Assembly: GCA_947000775.1 (NCBI GenBank)
Contig: CAMQGK010000048.1
Coordinates: 4,489,001 to 4,553,000, forward strand
Source: Pterois miles
Taxonomy: Eukaryota > Chordata > Actinopteri > Perciformes > Scorpaenidae
Direction of reading: 5' to 3'
DNA length: 64,000 nucleotides
The notes under the pieces are model-generated. The model made no database searches. It was not told the DNA's origin and saw nothing but the letters and a program-made list of their open reading frames with translations. Of the stretch, positions 34,873-46,939 are shown piece after piece (the first letter of the stretch is position 1; every line of letters begins with the position of its first letter). Made by a program: the position numbers and the translations under genes.

Positions 34873-35066
34873 TGGATTCAGGTCTGTCATGTGGCTCGAG
34901 GCACCAGGACCTGGACAGACTGGGAGGGTCACAGAGCTGCTGATGGTCCAGTACAGTTACCTGATCAGGGAGAGGGAGGCCCTAGCCTAAACTTATTAAT
35001 AATCTCGTTGGCAGGACTACAAGGCTGAAATTATACATTGAGACTGAGACCGACCCACCGGCTGGA

Positions 35067-35650
35067 CTAGTTGAAAGTTAGGACGAATAGATGGGTTTTG
35101 AGTTTGGATTTAAAGACCTCCACAGAATCAGACTGTCTGATGTCTACAGGGAGGTTATTCCAGAGGAAAGGGGCTCGATAAGAGAAGGTCCTTCGGCCTG
35201 CTGACTTCTTTTGGGGACAGACAGGAGTCCTGTATTCTGAGAGCAGAGTCCTGATTGGAGTATAAGGTTTAACTAGATCAGACAAGTAGGAAGGAGCGAG
35301 GCCATTTCCAGTTTTCTAGGTCATCAGAAGCCCTTTAAAGTCTGATCTGATGTGGATCGGAGTCGATATAATGAAGCTAAAACTGGTGTGATGTGGTTAA
35401 ATTTTCTAGTTTTAGTTCAGATTCTTGCTGCAGCGTTCTGAACCATTGAAGACTTCTGGTACCAGAATGAGGCAGACCAGGTAGAAAAACACTAATAATC
35501 CAGTCTGGGTGATCCAGAGGCCTGGATTGGGATCTGTGCATCAGCCCTGGAGAGAGCAGACCTGATTTTAGCGATATTACGTAAGTGAAAGAAAGCGACC
35601 TTTGTGACGTCTTTAATGTGCTGATGAAAAGAAAGAGTTATCACACAGAG
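35067..35650 (-). pseudogene. L2/Maui-like LINE, C-terminal RT fragment
   Basis: Read on the minus strand from about 35645: DVTKVAFFHLRNIAKIRSAL, then SGSPRLDY, VQNAAARI, FNHITPVLASLYRL, NGLAPSYLSDLVKPYTPIRT, RTFSYRAPFLWNNLPVDIRQ and FKSKLKTHLF, ending at a stop at 35067. This is the standard order of the conserved C-terminal part of L2-group LINE polyproteins, downstream of the RT active site. A stop follows RLDY, a frame change occurs near 35290-35330, and the stretch usually found between LASLHW-like and NGLAP-like motifs is shortened. The copy is 5' truncated and dead. The last 73 residues before the stop are open. Confidence 0.8.
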
Positions 35651-37746
35651 TTATCACACAGTTATGACAGTTGAAAAATGTTCAGCATCTTTGACATTAA
35701 ATTATGCAGCGACATCACATCATAGAAACAACGTCTGGGGAATATTTGCTGGATTGTAGAGTTTGCAAGCATTCGGTAGAAAAGCTAAAAACGTCCATTC
35801 TTCCTGCACACCTTGACCACTGACTGCTGATTTTAGGACGCTGTCAAAAATAAAGTGACATTTTAACAATTCTGAAAGTTGTATTTCAGACAGACTGATT
35901 TAATAAAATGGTGCTTGTTGCAGCTGCAGCAGACATCTCAGATTTGGCATTTTAAGGACTGTGTTTGCATCTGCGTGAAGAAATTTGAATGTGATCGGTG
36001 AATCGATGAATCGATGAATCGGCGAATCGGTGAGCGTTTGTCAGAGGAAGCACTGAGAGTGTGAAGAGCTCTCTTCGGCTCTCTGTTCGGCCCAGTCCGA
36101 CTTCTCTCCGACTTATGTAATGGACTAACACCTACGCACCCTCCAGCTGGAGAAATGAGGAAACGGGATTGGTCCACCCGTGGAGCGCTTCCTGATCTGG
36201 ATGTGTGCAAACACACAAACTCAAGGACACACAAACAAGCGTGTTTCATGTGTGAATGCATCCGTGTGCAGACGGCCAGATGTTCACAGCATAAATAAGT
36301 AGACTCACAAACAGAGTGTTCATGTCCGCCTTCCACCGAGTCAACAGGTCGGTGCTGATGAAGAAAACAACAGTCAGTTTCCCCTCCAGCTTCCAGTCAG
36401 GATGTGACGGCGATTAACCGTTTTCCTGTGGATACGCGAAGACAATGTGAGCGCGAGTAGCCGTTAACCTCCGAGCCCCATTCAGAAAAACACAGCAGCT
36501 CTGCTCACCGAGCGGGATACCAGCACAATGTCACGTATTTTCATCTGCTGGTACAAACTGAACACCTCATCTTATGGAAATACTTTTTCAAATATGAAAA
36601 CAAGTATTAAACAAAACATTCAAGCAGCACTCACCAAGCAGGAGTTTGAGGCCCAGGGGATGCGTCGTATTGTTGTGATGCATGTCAGAAGTTATTGAAA
36701 TGAACATTTACATGTGAGTTTTATGTCTGACCCGAGTCACCTTCACGTGAAAGCTGACGATCCGCCGTCCGGCGGGGGGGGAGGCGACGAGCTCGGGGGG
36801 GGGGGGGGGGGGGGGGCGGCGAGCTCCACGGCGGCGCCTGGCTGCTCCTCCTCTGTTTGGGGAAGTAACGTTTAATTTGCATGTGGCACCTTCATCTCAG
36901 TGATACATTAATTCATTTTAATTCATTTTTAAATTGGTAATATTTGGAGAAAATAACAAATATAATGAGAATAAGATCAGACTATTTCAAGGAAAATGTA
37001 GCTGTCCTATAAAATCCAAACTAAGTTCAGGCTGATCCTCCTCATCCCAAACATCTAAATCCTAATGTGTTAACACAAAGCCATGACTATCCCATAAGCA
37101 CCTTTCAAGTGTAAAAGATGTAAAACCGCTGAAATGTTACGTCACATTCCACTCAATATTTCCCTTAATTTATTTTCATTTCTTTCAGTATTTCCTGTCG
37201 TCTATAAGCCAACAGGAAAGGGGGAAGCTGACCCAAGTTTAGTCCATGAGCCGGATCTCCTCCTTGGAAAATGTACGATAGCCTCGGTAACCAGCACACA
37301 ATATCATGAGGTCATATATCATTGTAAAGACTATAATCTATCCGTCGGTCACATTGTCGTGACACCCAGGTCAAGAGAGGTTGACCTTTGACCTCTAATG
37401 CTGTAATTGGGTAAATTGTGAATGCCACTGTAAATGCTCTGAGAACTGACTCCGTATTGATTTGATGTGAACAATGATGGTTCCAGCACCAAGGGATTTA
37501 TTATATGGAAAATAACAGCAGCATTTCATGTTCACAGCTGGATTCTGTTACTGGGGCAGTTTGTAAATGACTTTCTAAGCAGCCCACACTAAATATACAA
37601 AATCTCAAAAACTTTCCTTGAAATGAATTGTCAGGTTTATCCATTATTTAATATTTCCCCACTCTGAGCCCATCGTCAATATAAACATGTTAGTAATAAT
37701 GAGGCCCGGATCCTGTAGCCAGGGGTTATAGTCCAGGTGATGAGGA

Positions 37747-37747
<1 letters not shown>
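35651..37747. other. No gene; G22 tract in a GC-rich patch
   Basis: Contains four CGATGAATCG-like short repeats near 35995-36030 and a GC-rich patch at about 36765-36840 with an uninterrupted run of 22 G (36795-36816). A perfect DR1 on the minus strand (TGACCTTTGACCT) is at 37382-37394. No coding signal is seen. Confidence 0.6.

Positions 37748-37801
<54 letters not shown>
37748..37801. repeat. (TA)n microsatellite
   Basis: Uninterrupted TA dinucleotide run of 54 bp, self-complementary and likely to be length-variable. Confidence 0.97.
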
Positions 37802-37804
<3 letters not shown>

Positions 37805-38040
37805 ACAGAGGTATGAAACTTGGTCCACTTGAACAGTTTGGAGCCCTGAACATTTTCAGATATGAAGCCATCGCAAAAACTTTACTTTCCACCATCACCA
37901 GGTTATGAAAAGGTGACGTCTACTGGATGATCTGATGGCAGCATCATAAAATGTTCACCTCCGTCCAGAGAGGACGACCTGGATCACCGACTAGATCCTC
38001 CAGTTTAAGTTAGTACTAGTTTAAGAAACACCTGTGCATG

Positions 38041-39566
38041 AATGTATACTGTAGATATGAATGTATACTGTAGATATGAATATATACTGTAGATATGAAT
38101 GTATACTGTAGGTATGAATGTATACTGTAGATATGAATGTATACTGTAGGTATGAATGTATACCGTAGATATGAATATACTGTAGATATGAATGTATACT
38201 GTAGGTATGAATGTATACTGTAGATATGAATGTATACTGTAGGTATGAATGTATACTGTAGATATGAATGTATACTGTAGGTATGAATGCATACTGTAGG
38301 TATGAATGTATACTGTAGGTATGAATGCATACTGTAGATATGAATGTATACCGTAGATATGAATATACTGTAGATATGAATGTATACTGTAGGTATGAAT
38401 GTATACTGTAGGTATGAATGTATACTGTAGATATGAATATACTGTAGGTATGAATGTATACTGTAGATATGAATGTATACTGTAGGTATGAATGCATACT
38501 GTAGATATGAATGTATACTGTAGGTATGAATGTATACTGTAGGTATGAATGTATACTGTAGATATGCATATATACTGTAGATATGAATATACTGTAGGTA
38601 TGAATGTATACTGTAGATATGAATGTATACTGTAGGTATGAATGCATACTGTAGATATGAATGTATACCGTAGATATGAATATACTGTAGATATGAATGT
38701 ATACTGTAGATATGAATGTATACTGTAGATATGAATGTATACTGTAGGTATGAATGTATACTGTAGGTATGAATGTATACTGTCGATATGAATGTATACT
38801 GTAGGTATGAATGTATACTGTAGATATGCATATATACTCTAAATATGAATGTATACTGTAGGTATGAATGTATACTGTCGATATGAATGTATACTGTAGG
38901 TATGAATGTATACTGTCGATATGAATGTATACTGTAGGTATGAATGTATACTGTCGATATGCATATATACTGTAGATATGAATGTATACTGTCGATATGA
39001 ATGTATACTGTAGATATGAATGTATACTGTAGGTATGAATGTATACTGTAGGTATGCATATATACTGTTGATATGAATGTATACTGTAGGTATGAATGTA
39101 TACTGTAGGTATGCATATATACTGTCGATATGAATGTATACTGTAGGTATGCATATATACTGTAGGTATGAATGTATACTGTAGGTATGCATATATACTG
39201 TAGGTATGAATGTATACTGTAGGTATGCATATATACTGTAGATATGAATGTATACTGTAGGTATGAATGTATACTGTAGGTATGAATGTATACTGTAGGT
39301 ATGCATATATACTGTCGATATGAATGTATACTGTAGGTATGAATGTATACTGTAGGTATGAATGTATACTGTAGGTATGCATATATACTGTAGATATGAA
39401 TGTATACTGTCGATATGAATGTATACTGTAGGTATGAATGTATACTGTAGGTATGCATATATACTGTAGATATGAATGTATACTGTAGGTATGAATGTAT
39501 ACTGTAGATATGCATATATACTGTAGATATGAATGTATACTGTAGATATGAATATATACTGTAGAC
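38041..39566. repeat. 19-bp AT-rich minisatellite
   Basis: About 80 copies of ATGTATACTGTAGATATGA (19 bp), with GATAT, GGTAT and CGATAT alternatives and a GCATATATACTG variant that becomes frequent in the right half. Every unit contains GTATAC or TATATA, short palindromes. Since 19 is not a multiple of 3, all three minus-strand frames are open (155 to 543 residues), which shows they are not genes. Confidence 0.97.
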
Positions 39567-41511
39567 TGAGTCCGGTTCAGAGGACCAGGAACCATTTCTA
39601 CTTGCACAATGCCTTTATATTTATATATAGAGGCATATATATAGTTATTCATTATTAGCGTCTGTAGTTATTGATATTCTGACAGGAGAAATTATTTATT
39701 AGGCTAGAAATGAAAATGATGCCTCCATGTGTCTGATGGGAATGAAGGTAAATGATGGAAAAGGTGCAGACGGCAGCTCCTCCTCTCTCTGACTGTAGTG
39801 GTATCCTGAATAAAGGTTAAAGGAAAAATAAGAATGTTTCTCCAGAAAGCTGTCAGATGATCACTGTCATCGTCTCACATTACCATCAACACGGTCAGTT
39901 ATTCAGACAGGTAACAGATTTAATCACAGGACTAACTATAAAACTGCTAAACTGTGGAGTAAAATCCAGTGATGTTGAGGTGGATCAGATCCGTCCAGTC
40001 GGCACAGCGTCCAATCAGTAACTGATATCTAATAAGGGGGCGTGTCGGTTGATAAAACTCTTCTTCTGTCATATCCTCGCTGATGGCTCCTCTGGAAAGC
40101 CTTCTCATTACTAGATCCTCGCTCTCCGAGACGCACTTTATGAAACGGGATATCCTCCGAGATGGAGCGCTGAGATCAATTTCTGGGTCACAAGCTGGAA
40201 GACTGAGGAGACGAGGAGAGGAGGAGGCAAAAAATCAGGAAATGAGATACAGCTTTAGGCTTGTTTTGTGTCAGTTCACTTCATGGGATTAACGTTGTGA
40301 GATTACCGTTTGTTCATGGAATCACCAACGTAACGTCAGAGAGAGCAGTCTCCTGTGTCCTGTGTTTGTTGGACCCTCCCACCGTCAGCAGTCTCTCCCA
40401 CTTTACGTCTCTAGCTCTGAGTGGATTATATTCAGTCAGTTCTCAGTCGTTCTGCATGGATAAAGTTACGAATGTCAGGAACAGGATTTCAACCAGAGCT
40501 CCGACTCAACATGCTGTTCGACTGTCAGACTCTGTTAAACAGGCAGTACAATCCTCTATGAGAATAGACAGAAATGTGAATTTAAATTACAAGAAGAAGA
40601 TCAACCTTTATTAGTCCCACTAGGGGAAATTCAATTACAAGCAACATTTGCATAACGGACATCGACTGCACGCCTCAGTGACCAAGTGACAAAGCCAGAA
40701 AAATGATGTATTGCATGTCTGAAAAGGCCTATAAAGGCAGACACCATAATGGTGATATCTTTGGACAGTGGAGGTCAACACAAAAAGCAGACTGACCACT
40801 GGTAGCGTCTGGACACTCGGCCGTGTTCTGGCCCGAGTCCCAGGGAGATTTAGGCCTGCAGTGTTTCTCAGTGGGGCTGTGTACTAGTACTAGTACATCA
40901 GTGTATTTCTACAGTAGATGGAGGTCGATGTGGGGAACTGCGGGATCATGTCACTTTGACTACCTTTTCTTTTATATGGATGTAGAAGTGTTTATGATGT
41001 AAGATATATAATAAGCTCAAATGATAACTAACTTCATAGCTGAGCGTCCTGTGAAAACTCAGAACGAAGCGAAACAACCGACACAGTGGCGGGAATTTCT
41101 TCACATTTGGCGTAAATGTCACTCAAGACAATTCAGATGCTAATTATGCCATTTTTACACAGATGGAGTGAAGACAGTTAGGACAGACATGGATGGAGAC
41201 TGACTGGCTCTCATAGGGATGAATGGGAGCCTGCGGCGCTGTTATCTTTATATGGTGGACCCTGAATGTACCAATTTCACGGTAGTTCAACCATTATTCC
41301 CTTAAAACCACAAATGTCTACCTGGAACCATGAATGTGAAATATGCTCCGGTCCACAAAGATACTACATGTGTGAAACGGTGAAGGGATAATCAAAGCGG
41401 GCAGCGAGGTCGGTGAGACATGGAGCAGCGCTTCGTGTAGAGAGGAGGTGTGGAGAAGCCATTCAAGGTGATTGTGATGCCTCTACAGCTGTAACCAGGA
41501 TACCCCCAAAC
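39567..41511. other. No gene; short LINE/SINE-like tail
   Basis: CCTTTATTAGTCCCACTAGG followed by GGAAATTCAATTAC (about 40602-40636) resembles the 3' tail seen in Rex1-like LINEs (51000 and 55030) and in the SINE ending near 63603. It is probably a short truncated insertion on the minus strand. The stretch near 41105-41205 shares words with the dispersed repeat at 4140-4420. No gene is apparent. Confidence 0.5.
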
Positions 41512-41576
41512 CACACACACACACACACACACACACCTACACACACACACACACACTCACACACACACACACACAC

Positions 41577-41671
<95 letters not shown>
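41512..41671. repeat. (CA)n microsatellite, 160 bp
   Basis: Nearly pure CA repeat interrupted by a few CTACA, CTCA and CCA variants. The long plus-strand Thr/His open frame is an artefact. Confidence 0.97.
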
Positions 41672-41672
<1 letters not shown>

Positions 41673-42336
41673 TCCTCTTAACAGCTTCAAAGCAGCCAGA
41701 ACCTAAATGGTGTCTGTTGCTCTTCAGCCCTTCATTCATTTTGATCAGGAAGCCGAGTCGATCGCTAACTCCACTGCTGGGTCAGTGCCGCTCGGAGTCT
41801 GATACCGATGCACGGAGTAGCCCTTTAGTGGCTGTATGTAATGTACCGGGCTTTCAGCTCGCTCAAACCCACCCACACCAGCATTAGACAGAGCAAACGA
41901 CGTGGAGGGGAGGCTGGACCCAGGAGACCCCTATTCATATCCCCTGTGAAACCAAGTCACCGCTGACTTGTTTTAGTTTTGTTATGTAACTCCGGTACTT
42001 AACTAACTACAGTTATGTAACAAGCATAGTTATTTTACATAACAAATGTACAAATTTTACCCAAGTAGTTTTGTTGTGTAAGTAAAGCTAAAAACTATGG
42101 CACGATAAAAAGTCACCGTGTCATGGCCTCACTGAGCTTCACATGGACTAGATGGGCACAACGAGTGGTTTTAAGTCGAACTCTCCTCCCTGTTTGAAAA
42201 TACACACTTTAATCATTCAGTGTGTGTGTGTTAAAGGAAATGCTGTGGCTGAATATCAAACTGTCCTTCTGGCTGCATTGTCACACCCTGAATGACTTAT
42301 TCATCACCAGCATCACACTGAGTGTTTGCCTGACAG
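41672..42336. other. No gene recognised
   Basis: AT-balanced sequence. Repeated words such as ACATAAC and TTATGTAAC near 41985-42080 hint at an old dispersed repeat that I cannot name. Confidence 0.5.
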
Positions 42337-43670
42337 CGCTACGTCAGCGGTACGTCTGTGCTACGTCAGCGGTACGTCTGTGCTACGTCAGCGGTACGTC
42401 TGTGCTATGTCAGCGGTACGTCTGTGCTACGTCAGCGGTATGTCAGTGCTATGTCAGCGCCACGTCAGTGTACATCTGTGCTACGTCAGTGGTATGTCTG
42501 TGTTACGTCAGCGGTACGTCTGTGCTACGTCAGCGCCACGTCAGTGTACATCTGTGTTACGTGAGCGCTACGTCAACGCTACGTCTGTGCTACGTCAACG
42601 CTACGTCTGTGCTACGTCAGCGGTACGTCTGTGCTACGTCAGCGGTATGTCTGTGCTACGTCAGCGCCACGTCAGTGTACATCTGTGTTACGTGAGCGCT
42701 ACGTCAACGCTACGTCTGTGCTACGTCAGCGGTACGTCTGTGCTACGTCAGCGGTATGTCAGTGCTATGTCAGCGCCACGTCAGTGTACATCTGTGCTAC
42801 GTCAGCGGTATGTCTGTGCTACGTCAGCGGTATGTCTGTGCTACGTCAGCGCCACGTCAGTGTACATCTGTGTTACGTCAGCGGTATGTCAGTGCTATGT
42901 CAGCGCCACGTCAGTGTACATCTGTGCTACGTCAGCGGTATGTCTGTGCTACGTCAGCGGTATGTCAGTGCTATGTCAGCGCCACGTCAGTGTACATCTG
43001 TGCTACGTCAACGCTACGTCTGTGCTACGTCAACGCTACGTCTGTGCTACGTCAGCGGTACGTCTGTGCTACGTCAGCGGTATGTCTGTGCTACGTCAGC
43101 GCCACGTCAGTGTACATCTGTGTTACGTGAGCGCTACGTCAACGCTACGTCTGTGCTACGTCAGCGGTACGTCTGTGCTACGTCAGCGGTATGTCAGTGC
43201 TATGTCAGCGCCACGTCAGTGTACATCTGTGCTACGTCAGCGGTATGTCTGTGCTACGTCAGCGGTATGTCTGTGCTACGTCAGCGCCACGTCAGTGTAC
43301 ATCTGTGTTACGTCAGCGGTATGTCAGTGCTATGTCAGCGCCACGTCAGTGTACATCTGTGCTACGTCAGCGGTATGTCTGTGCTACGTCAGCGGTATGT
43401 CAGTGCTATGTCAGCGCCACGTCAGTGTACGTCTGTGCTACGTCAGCGGTATGTCTGTGCTACGTCAGCGCCACGTCAGCGCTACGTCAGCGCTACGTCA
43501 GCGGTACGTCTGTGCTACGTCAGCGGTGTGTCTGTGCTACGTCAGCGCCACATCAGTGTACATCTGTGCTACGTCAGCGCTACGTCTGTGCTACGTCAGC
43601 GCTACGTCAGCGGTACGTCTGTGCTACGTCAGCGTTGTGTCTGTGCTACGTCAGCACTACGTCAGTGTAC
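42337..43670. repeat. 11/22-bp CpG-rich minisatellite
   Basis: Built from the 11-mers CTACGTCAGCG and GTACGTCTGTG with a CCACGTCAGTGTACATCTG variant block. A 435-bp higher-order copy is visible: ATGTCAGTGCTATG after AGCGGT at 42753 recurs at 43188, and CGTGAGCGCTACG at 42691 recurs at 43126. Each unit carries ACGTCA, half of a cAMP-response element. Open frames of 120-450 residues in all three plus-strand frames are artefacts. Confidence 0.95.
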
Positions 43671-43942
43671 ATCCGTGTGTATGACTGTGTCCACCGCTAC
43701 CTAAAAATGAGCCCGGTGTGTTCCACCGATTAAAATATACACATTTCAAGTTTGGAAAAGGAAATCGCTAAAATCAAATCAGAAACTGGTATCGACAGAC
43801 CGGCTGAGTTGAAGTACCAATAAATAAATAAAAACAATAAATAAGGTCTAAGGTGCCTTAATTACAAAATGTCTGATCTGTCAGGAATAAATTAATTAAT
43901 TAAATACAAATTATTTACTGACTGTGTGGGCTAAAACACATC
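43671..43942. other. Spacer between two arrays
   Basis: AT-rich unique sequence separating the 11/22-bp array from the inverted 36/41-bp array. No gene is present. Confidence 0.6.
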
Positions 43943-45500
43943 AGAGGTGGTGTTGCTCTGGCTCTGTCTGGAGAGGAGGTGGTGTTGCTCTGGCTATATC
44001 TATCTGGAGAGGAGGTGGTGTTGCTCTGGCTCTCTATCTATCTGGAGAGGAGGTGGTGTTGCTTTGGCTCTATCTGGTGAGGAGAGGAGGTGGTGTTGCT
44101 CTGGCTCTATCTATCTGGAGAGGAGGTGGTGTTGCTCTGGCTCTATCTGGTGTGGAGAGGAGGTGGTGTTGCTCTGGCTCTATCTATCTGAAGAGGAGGT
44201 GGTGTTGCTCTGGCTCTCTATCTATCTGGAGAGGAGGTGGTGTTGCTTTGGCTCTATCTGGTGAGGAGAGGAGGTGGTGTTCCTCTGGCTCTATCTGGTG
44301 TGGAGAGGAGGTGATGTTGCTCTGGCTCTATCTGTCTGGAGAGGAGGTGGTGTTGCTCTGGCTCTATCTATCTGGAGAGGAGGTGGTGTTGCTCTGGCTC
44401 TATCTGGTGTGGAGAGGAGGTGGTGTTGCTCTGGCTCTATCTGGTGCGGAGAGGAGGTGGTTTTGCTCTGGCTCTATCTATCTGGTGTGGAGAGGAGGTG
44501 GTGTTGCTCTGGCTCTATCTATCTGGTGTAGAGAGGAGGTGGTGTTGCTCTGGCTCTATCTATCTGGTGTGGAGAGGAGGTGGTGTTGCTCTGGCTCTAT
44601 CTATCTGGTGTGGAGAGGAGGTGGTGTTGCTCTGGCTCTATCTATCTGGTGTGCAGAGGAGGTGGTGTTGCTCTGGCTCTATCTATCTGGTGTGGAGAGG
44701 AGGTGGTGTTCCTCTGGCTCTATCTATCTGGTGTAGAGAGGAGGTGGTGTTGCTCTGGCTCTATCTATCTGGTGTGGAGAGGAGGTGGTGTTGCTCTGGC
44801 TCTATCTATCTGGTGTGCAGAGGAGGTGGTGTTGCTCTGGCTCTATCTATCTGGTGTGGAGAGGTGGTGGTGTTGCTCTGGCTCTATCTATCTGGTGTAG
44901 AGAGGAGGTGGTGTTGCTCTGGCTCTATCTATCTGAGAGGAGGTGATGTTGCTCTGGCTCTATCTATCTGGTGTGGAGAGGAGGTGATGTTGCTCTGGCT
45001 CTATCTATCTGGTGTAGAGAGGAGGTGGTGTTGCTCTGGCTCTATCTATCTGGTGAGGAGAGGAGGTGATGTTGCTCTGGCTCTATCTATCTGGTGTGGA
45101 GAGGAGGTGGTGTTGCTCTGGCTCTATCTATCTGGTGTGGAGAGGAGGTGGTGTTGCTCTGGCTCTATCTATCTGGTGTGGAGAGGAGGTGGTGTTGCTC
45201 TGGCTCTATCTATCTGGTGTAGAGAGGAGGTGGTGTTGCTCTGGCTCTATCTATCTGGTGTGGAGAGGAGGTGGTGTTGCTCTGGCTCTATCTATCTGGT
45301 GTAGAGAGGAGGTGGTGTTGCTCTGGCTCTATCTATCTGGTGAGGAGAGGAGGTGGTGTTGCTCTGGCTCTATCTATCTGGTGTAGAGAGGAGGTGGTGT
45401 TGCTCTGGCTCTATCTGGTGTGGAGAGGAGGTGGTGTTGCTCTGGCTCTATCTATCTGGTGAGGAGAGGAGGTGGTGTTGCTCTGGCTCTATCTATCTGG
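43943..45500 (+). repeat. 36/41-bp minisatellite, inverted relative to 6.2-11.3 kb
   Basis: About 40 units with core GGTGGTGTTGCTCTGGCTCT followed by ATCTATCTGG. This is the reverse complement of the unit at 6190-11317. Units of 36 bp dominate at the left end; 41-bp units with GTGTGG, GTGTAG, GTGCAG or GTGAGG dominate to the right. Length polymorphism matches the first array (4-bp ATCT loss, 5-bp GGTGT gain). The array ends sharply at CTGGCTTGTGATTCCC. Confidence 0.95.
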
Positions 45501-46315
45501 CTTGTGATTCCCAGGTGGCTATCACATTCATGAACATTAATTTTAACCTTTTGGATTCCTGAAATGTTTGATTCAACATTCAGTTGTTCTTAGCTCCACC
45601 CTTTCGAGTCACTTGAGGCTTCAAGGTGGCAGTACACAAACCAACGTCACGCTGACGTGAACTTCTTACATACAGCCTGAGTTTTGCTGTGTAAAGTAAA
45701 GTAATCTAATGTGCTTTACACAGCAACAAGCGAACTTGGATGATGTGCTGGCTGAAAGGGTTTTACAGCTTGAGAAGAAATCGATCCGTAATGCTGCACC
45801 AGAAAATACTTTTTATATCATTTCCACCAAGAATTCTCAATTCCATCCAGCTTTTTTAGTGGACTATAAAACTGAAATCTGAGCCCGGTGAAAAGCTGTT
45901 TAATGTCAGTGTTTAGAGCTGCTGAATAAACCAGCACATGGGCATCTCTGCCCTAGCTCAGCGTATTTCCATAAGTCATGATATCATCCTCCGCCGTAAC
46001 ATCTGGCTGAATTCAGATCAGCCTTGTGTGAACAGCAGCAGAAACGCTTCGGGCAGCGTCGCGGCTTCTCCGTGATAGGATGCCTTCCAGCTGAGTGGCC
46101 AAGGAGATAAGCTCCACTCACACAAACATGGACATGCACACGCACACACGCTCACGTGTGGACACCGGCTTCACATAGAAAGAGGTGGAGAAATACATCT
46201 GTGCTGGACAGATAAGACCACAGCTGAGCATTCCCACCCTCCATCCCTCTCTTTTCACTTTCAGACACACACCAGCATCCTGTCATCAGCACAGCTGAGC
46301 GTTCCTCTCGACCCC
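45501..46315. other. No gene; short perfect hairpin
   Basis: A perfect 12-bp inverted repeat TGCTGTGTAAAG / CTTTACACAGCA lies at 45685-45696 and 45714-45725 with a 17-bp loop. The rest is single-copy-looking DNA without coding signal. Confidence 0.6.
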
Positions 46316-46939
46316 TCGACCTCCTTCCTTGATCTCCTTCCTCGACCTCCTTCCTAGATCTCCTTCCTAGATTTCCTTCCTCGACCTCCTTCCTAGATCT
46401 CCTTCCTCGATCTCCTTCCTAGATTTCCTTCCTAGATCTCCTTCCTCGATCTCCTTCCTAGATCTCCTTCCTAGATTTCCTTCCTCGACCTCCTTCCTAG
46501 ATCTCCTTCCTAGATTTCCTTCCTCGACCTCCTTCCTGGATCTCCTTCCTCGATCTCCTTCCTAGATTTCCTTCCTAGATCTCCTTCCTCGATCTCCTTC
46601 CTAGATCTCCTTCCTAGATTTCCTTCCTCGACCTCCTTCCTAGATCTCCTTCCTAGATTTCCTTCCTCGACCTCCTTCCTGGATCTCCTTCCTCGATCTC
46701 CTTCCTAGATTTCCTTCCTAGATCTCCTTCCTCGATCTCCTTCCTAGATCTCCTTCCTAGATTTCCTTCCTCGACCTCCTTCCTAGATCTCCTTCCTAGA
46801 TTTCCTTCCTAGATCTCCTTCCTCGATCTCCTTCCTAGATCTCCTTCCTAGATTTCCTTCCTCGACCTCCTTCCTAGATCTCCTTCCTCGATCTCCTTCC
46901 TAGATCTCCTTCCTCGATCTCCTTCCTAGATCTCCTTCC
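46316..46939. repeat. 13-bp pyrimidine-rich minisatellite
   Basis: About 48 copies of CTAGATCTCCTTC with variants CTCGATC, CTCGACC, CTAGATT and CTGGATC. A 143-bp (11-unit) higher-order block repeats: CTGGATCTCC is at 46538 and again at 46681. The plus strand is mostly pyrimidine. Confidence 0.95.

Noticed and set aside
38016..39652. Tyr/Ser/Ile-rich minus-strand frames of about 500 residues
   Set aside because: A 19-bp unit cycles through all three frames, giving the same peptide shifted. No real protein does this.
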